Shown here piece after piece: positions 22,050 through 23,600 of a stretch of DNA of 23,600 bases. The DNA is from an uncultured Bulleidia sp. Its GTDB lineage: Bacteria; Bacillota_I; Bacilli_A; Erysipelotrichales; Erysipelotrichaceae. The stretch is from positions 1-23,600 of the forward strand of contig CAKVLT010000022.1 of NCBI GenBank assembly GCA_934757945.1. The letters run 5' to 3'. Made by a program: the position numbers and the translations under genes. Positions within the stretch are counted from its first letter, which is position 1, and every line of letters starts with the position of its first letter. The notes beneath the pieces were generated by a model. That model was not told the DNA's origin. It made no database searches and was given only the letters and a program-made list of their open reading frames with translations.

Positions 22050-23522
22050 TTATATGATTTCTCCATTACTTTCTATACATGTATGATACCATGCAAAGCT
22101 GTCTTTTTTATAACGGTTTAATGTGCCTTTCCCTTCATCATCCATATCTACATAGATGACTCCGTATCTCTTTCTCATTTCACCTGTAGAAGCAGACACA
22201 AGGTCAATAATACCCCATGGAGTATAGGCAATCAGATCCACACCGTCTTCATTGATGGCTTTATCCATCGCTTCTACATGGCCTCTAAAATATTCAATAC
22301 GATACGGATCATGCACACTGCCGTCTTCTTCCAGAACATCTTTGGCACCAAGTCCGTTTTCCACAACCATGATAGGTACCTGATATCTGTCATAGAAAGC
22401 ATTCAGACTGTAACGTAATCCATCCGGATCCATAGCCCATCCCCATTCAGAGTATTGCAAATACGGATTCTTATATCCTAAAGAGAAGTTTCCTCCGGAA
22501 TCCTTCTGTACATCTGTATGTGTTGTTTCACAGCTTGTAGAATAATAACTGTAGGACATGAAGTCTACACAACCATTCTTCAATACTTCCGCATCTAATG
22601 CATACTTTTCGTACTGTACATCATATTTTTTCCATAAACGTTTTGCATAATGAGAATAGGCACCTCTGATCATGACATCTCCTGCATAATAGAAGCCTTC
22701 CTGCATCTTCTGCTGAGCACATAACATGTCTTTTGGATCGCATGTCAGCGGATATGTCACCACACCCGCAATCATACACCCCATCTTAAAAGATGGATAC
22801 TGTTTATGCGCATAAGCTACTACTTTGGCACTTGCCACAAACTTATTATGCAATTCATCAAATAATGGCGGTACTTTTTCTTTTGGATACTGAGGGAATA
22901 ATGTTGGCATTAAGATTGTTGTATTGATTTCATTGAATGTCAGCCAGTAAGTAACATCATTCTTATATTCTTCAAATATCGTCTGACAGTACTTCTCATA
23001 CAGTAAAATAGTATTTCTGTTCTGCCATCCACCTAAATGTTCCTCAATATATAACGGATCATCATAATGAGAAATGGTAACCAGAGGTTCAATGGAATAC
23101 TTATGCAGTTCATCAAATACTGCATGATAGAAATCCAGTCCTGCCTGATTAGGATAATCTTCATCTCCATGAGGATAGATACGTGGCCACGCAATGGACA
23201 TTCTGAACATCTTTAATCCCAGTTCATGGAATAAAGCAATATCTTCTTTATATCTGTGATAGAAATCAGTGCCAATGTGATTAGGATAATAATATCCATC
23301 CAGTACTGCATATCTTTCACCCGGTTCCAGTTCTTTTGCAAAATTCGGTTTTGTCTTTGGATTACCATCTTTATCCATGCAGGTAACCATTCTTCTGGTA
23401 GATGCTGTAGCGCCGGTACTCACATCACATGAAGACATACCTCTTCCACCTTCATTCCATCCACCTTCATACTGATTGGCAGCAGTAGCGCCACCCCAGA
23501 AAAAATTCTTTGGAAAACTCAT
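22050..23522 (-). CDS. Glycoside hydrolase family 1, 6-phospho-beta-glucosidase
   Basis: The 490-residue protein has the GH1 opening MSFPKNFFWGGATAANQYEG, the acid/base glutamate in TFNEIN (Glu198) and the nucleophile in VVENGLG (Glu388). The phosphate-binding loop SASTGEMRKRYG (Ser443, Lys451, Tyr453) marks enzymes acting on 6-phosphorylated sugars delivered by a PTS, such as cellobiose-6P or arbutin-6P. The residues near the end (GTLNRYKKDSFAWY) agree with BglA-type enzymes. It is cytoplasmic. The start follows the family N-terminus exactly but has no ribosome site nearby; AAAGGAG lies 52 bases upstream. A PTS transporter and regulator may lie beyond the window edge. Confidence 0.93.
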   Translation of the reverse strand: MSFPKNFFWGGATAANQYEGGWNEGGRGMSSCDVSTGATASTRRMVTCMDKDGNPKTKPNFAKELEPGERYAVLDGYYYPNHIGTDFYHRYKEDIALFHELGLKMFRMSIAWPRIYPHGDEDYPNQAGLDFYHAVFDELHKYSIEPLVTISHYDDPLYIEEHLGGWQNRNTILLYEKYCQTIFEEYKNDVTYWLTFNEINTTILMPTLFPQYPKEKVPPLFDELHNKFVASAKVVAYAHKQYPSFKMGCMIAGVVTYPLTCDPKDMLCAQQKMQEGFYYAGDVMIRGAYSHYAKRLWKKYDVQYEKYALDAEVLKNGCVDFMSYSYYSTSCETTHTDVQKDSGGNFSLGYKNPYLQYSEWGWAMDPDGLRYSLNAFYDRYQVPIMVVENGLGAKDVLEEDGSVHDPYRIEYFRGHVEAMDKAINEDGVDLIAYTPWGIIDLVSASTGEMRKRYGVIYVDMDDEGKGTLNRYKKDSFAWYHTCIESNGEII

Positions 23523-23600
23523 ATGTATGGTATATATAAATCAGCTCATCCAGCTGAGTTAAATCTATATACATCTCCTTTCTCTTCCGGCTTAGTATCG
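23523..23600 (-). promoter_or_regulatory. Leader of the GH1/mupG operon with hairpin and distant ribosome site
   Basis: On the minus strand AAAGGAG (23575-23581) is followed by a perfect hairpin, TCAGCT-GGATG-AGCTGA (23541-23557), and then the GH1 ATG. A second frame of 35 codons opens at 23574 and overlaps the GH1 start, but its ATG touches the ribosome site. The hairpin may shape translation. I see no LicT/BglG RAT sequence, and the promoter is not in the window. Confidence 0.35.

Overview
The window is about 23.6 kb of AT-rich (roughly 40% GC) chromosomal DNA. It looks like a gut-type low-GC Bacillota, most likely of the Erysipelotrichia/Coprobacillus kind. That placement is inferred from strong AGGAGG-type ribosome sites, intrinsic terminators after most genes, a CcpA cre-like operator, a CCA-encoding tRNA and the mix of glycosidase, MerR/TetR and YitT families. 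I saw no phage, plasmid or CRISPR signature. One eroded IS1595-type insertion sequence is present.

Layout. Positions 1-1400 (+): two tandem COG0523/CobW-family GTPases, probable metal chaperones; the first is cut by the window edge and carries a His-rich tract. Positions 1411-3660 (-): a MntP-like efflux membrane protein with a TetR regulator, a pentapeptide-repeat protein and a 55-residue membrane protein. Positions 3677-3960: remains of an IS1595-like element and an unexplained strong hairpin. Positions 3996-5965 (-): branched-chain aminotransferase ilvE behind a cstA that has lost its N-terminal part; a good promoter lies at the break. Positions 5966-6470 hold no convincing gene, only relics. 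Positions 6471-7400 (-): a MerR regulator with a 19-bp-spacer promoter. Positions 7497-8122 (-): tRNA-Arg(CCU) and an SseB-domain protein.

Positions 8150-9773 (+): DAHP synthase (aroF type) and a nitroreductase. Positions 9808-15727 (+): a four-gene galactoside operon (TetR regulator, GH2 beta-galactosidase-like enzyme, GPH/MelB-type symporter, GH36 alpha-galactosidase-like enzyme). Its promoter carries a perfect 14-bp palindrome that also fits the CcpA cre core. Both enzymes lack signal peptides, so the picture is uptake of a small galactoside by the symporter and hydrolysis in the cytoplasm.

Positions 15709-20400 (-): a lipoprotein M28 peptidase, a YitT-family membrane protein and an NHA/CPA2-type cation/proton antiporter. 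The antiporter has a folded leader ending in a terminator, a likely riboswitch. The peptidase gene is preceded by a promoter-to-terminator unit of about 270 nt rich in small helices, which I read as a structured ncRNA or very long leader. Positions 20373-23600 (-): a conserved-looking hypothetical protein, then a GH1 6-phospho-beta-glucosidase followed by a MupG/DUF871 6-phosphoglycosidase.

The items most worth following up are the structured RNA upstream of the peptidase (20069-20338), the antiporter riboswitch candidate (16915-17034), the dual TetR/CcpA-type operator of the galactoside operon, and the pairing of MupG with a GH1 phospho-glucosidase. All functional calls rest on motif and family recognition by eye; no database search was run.
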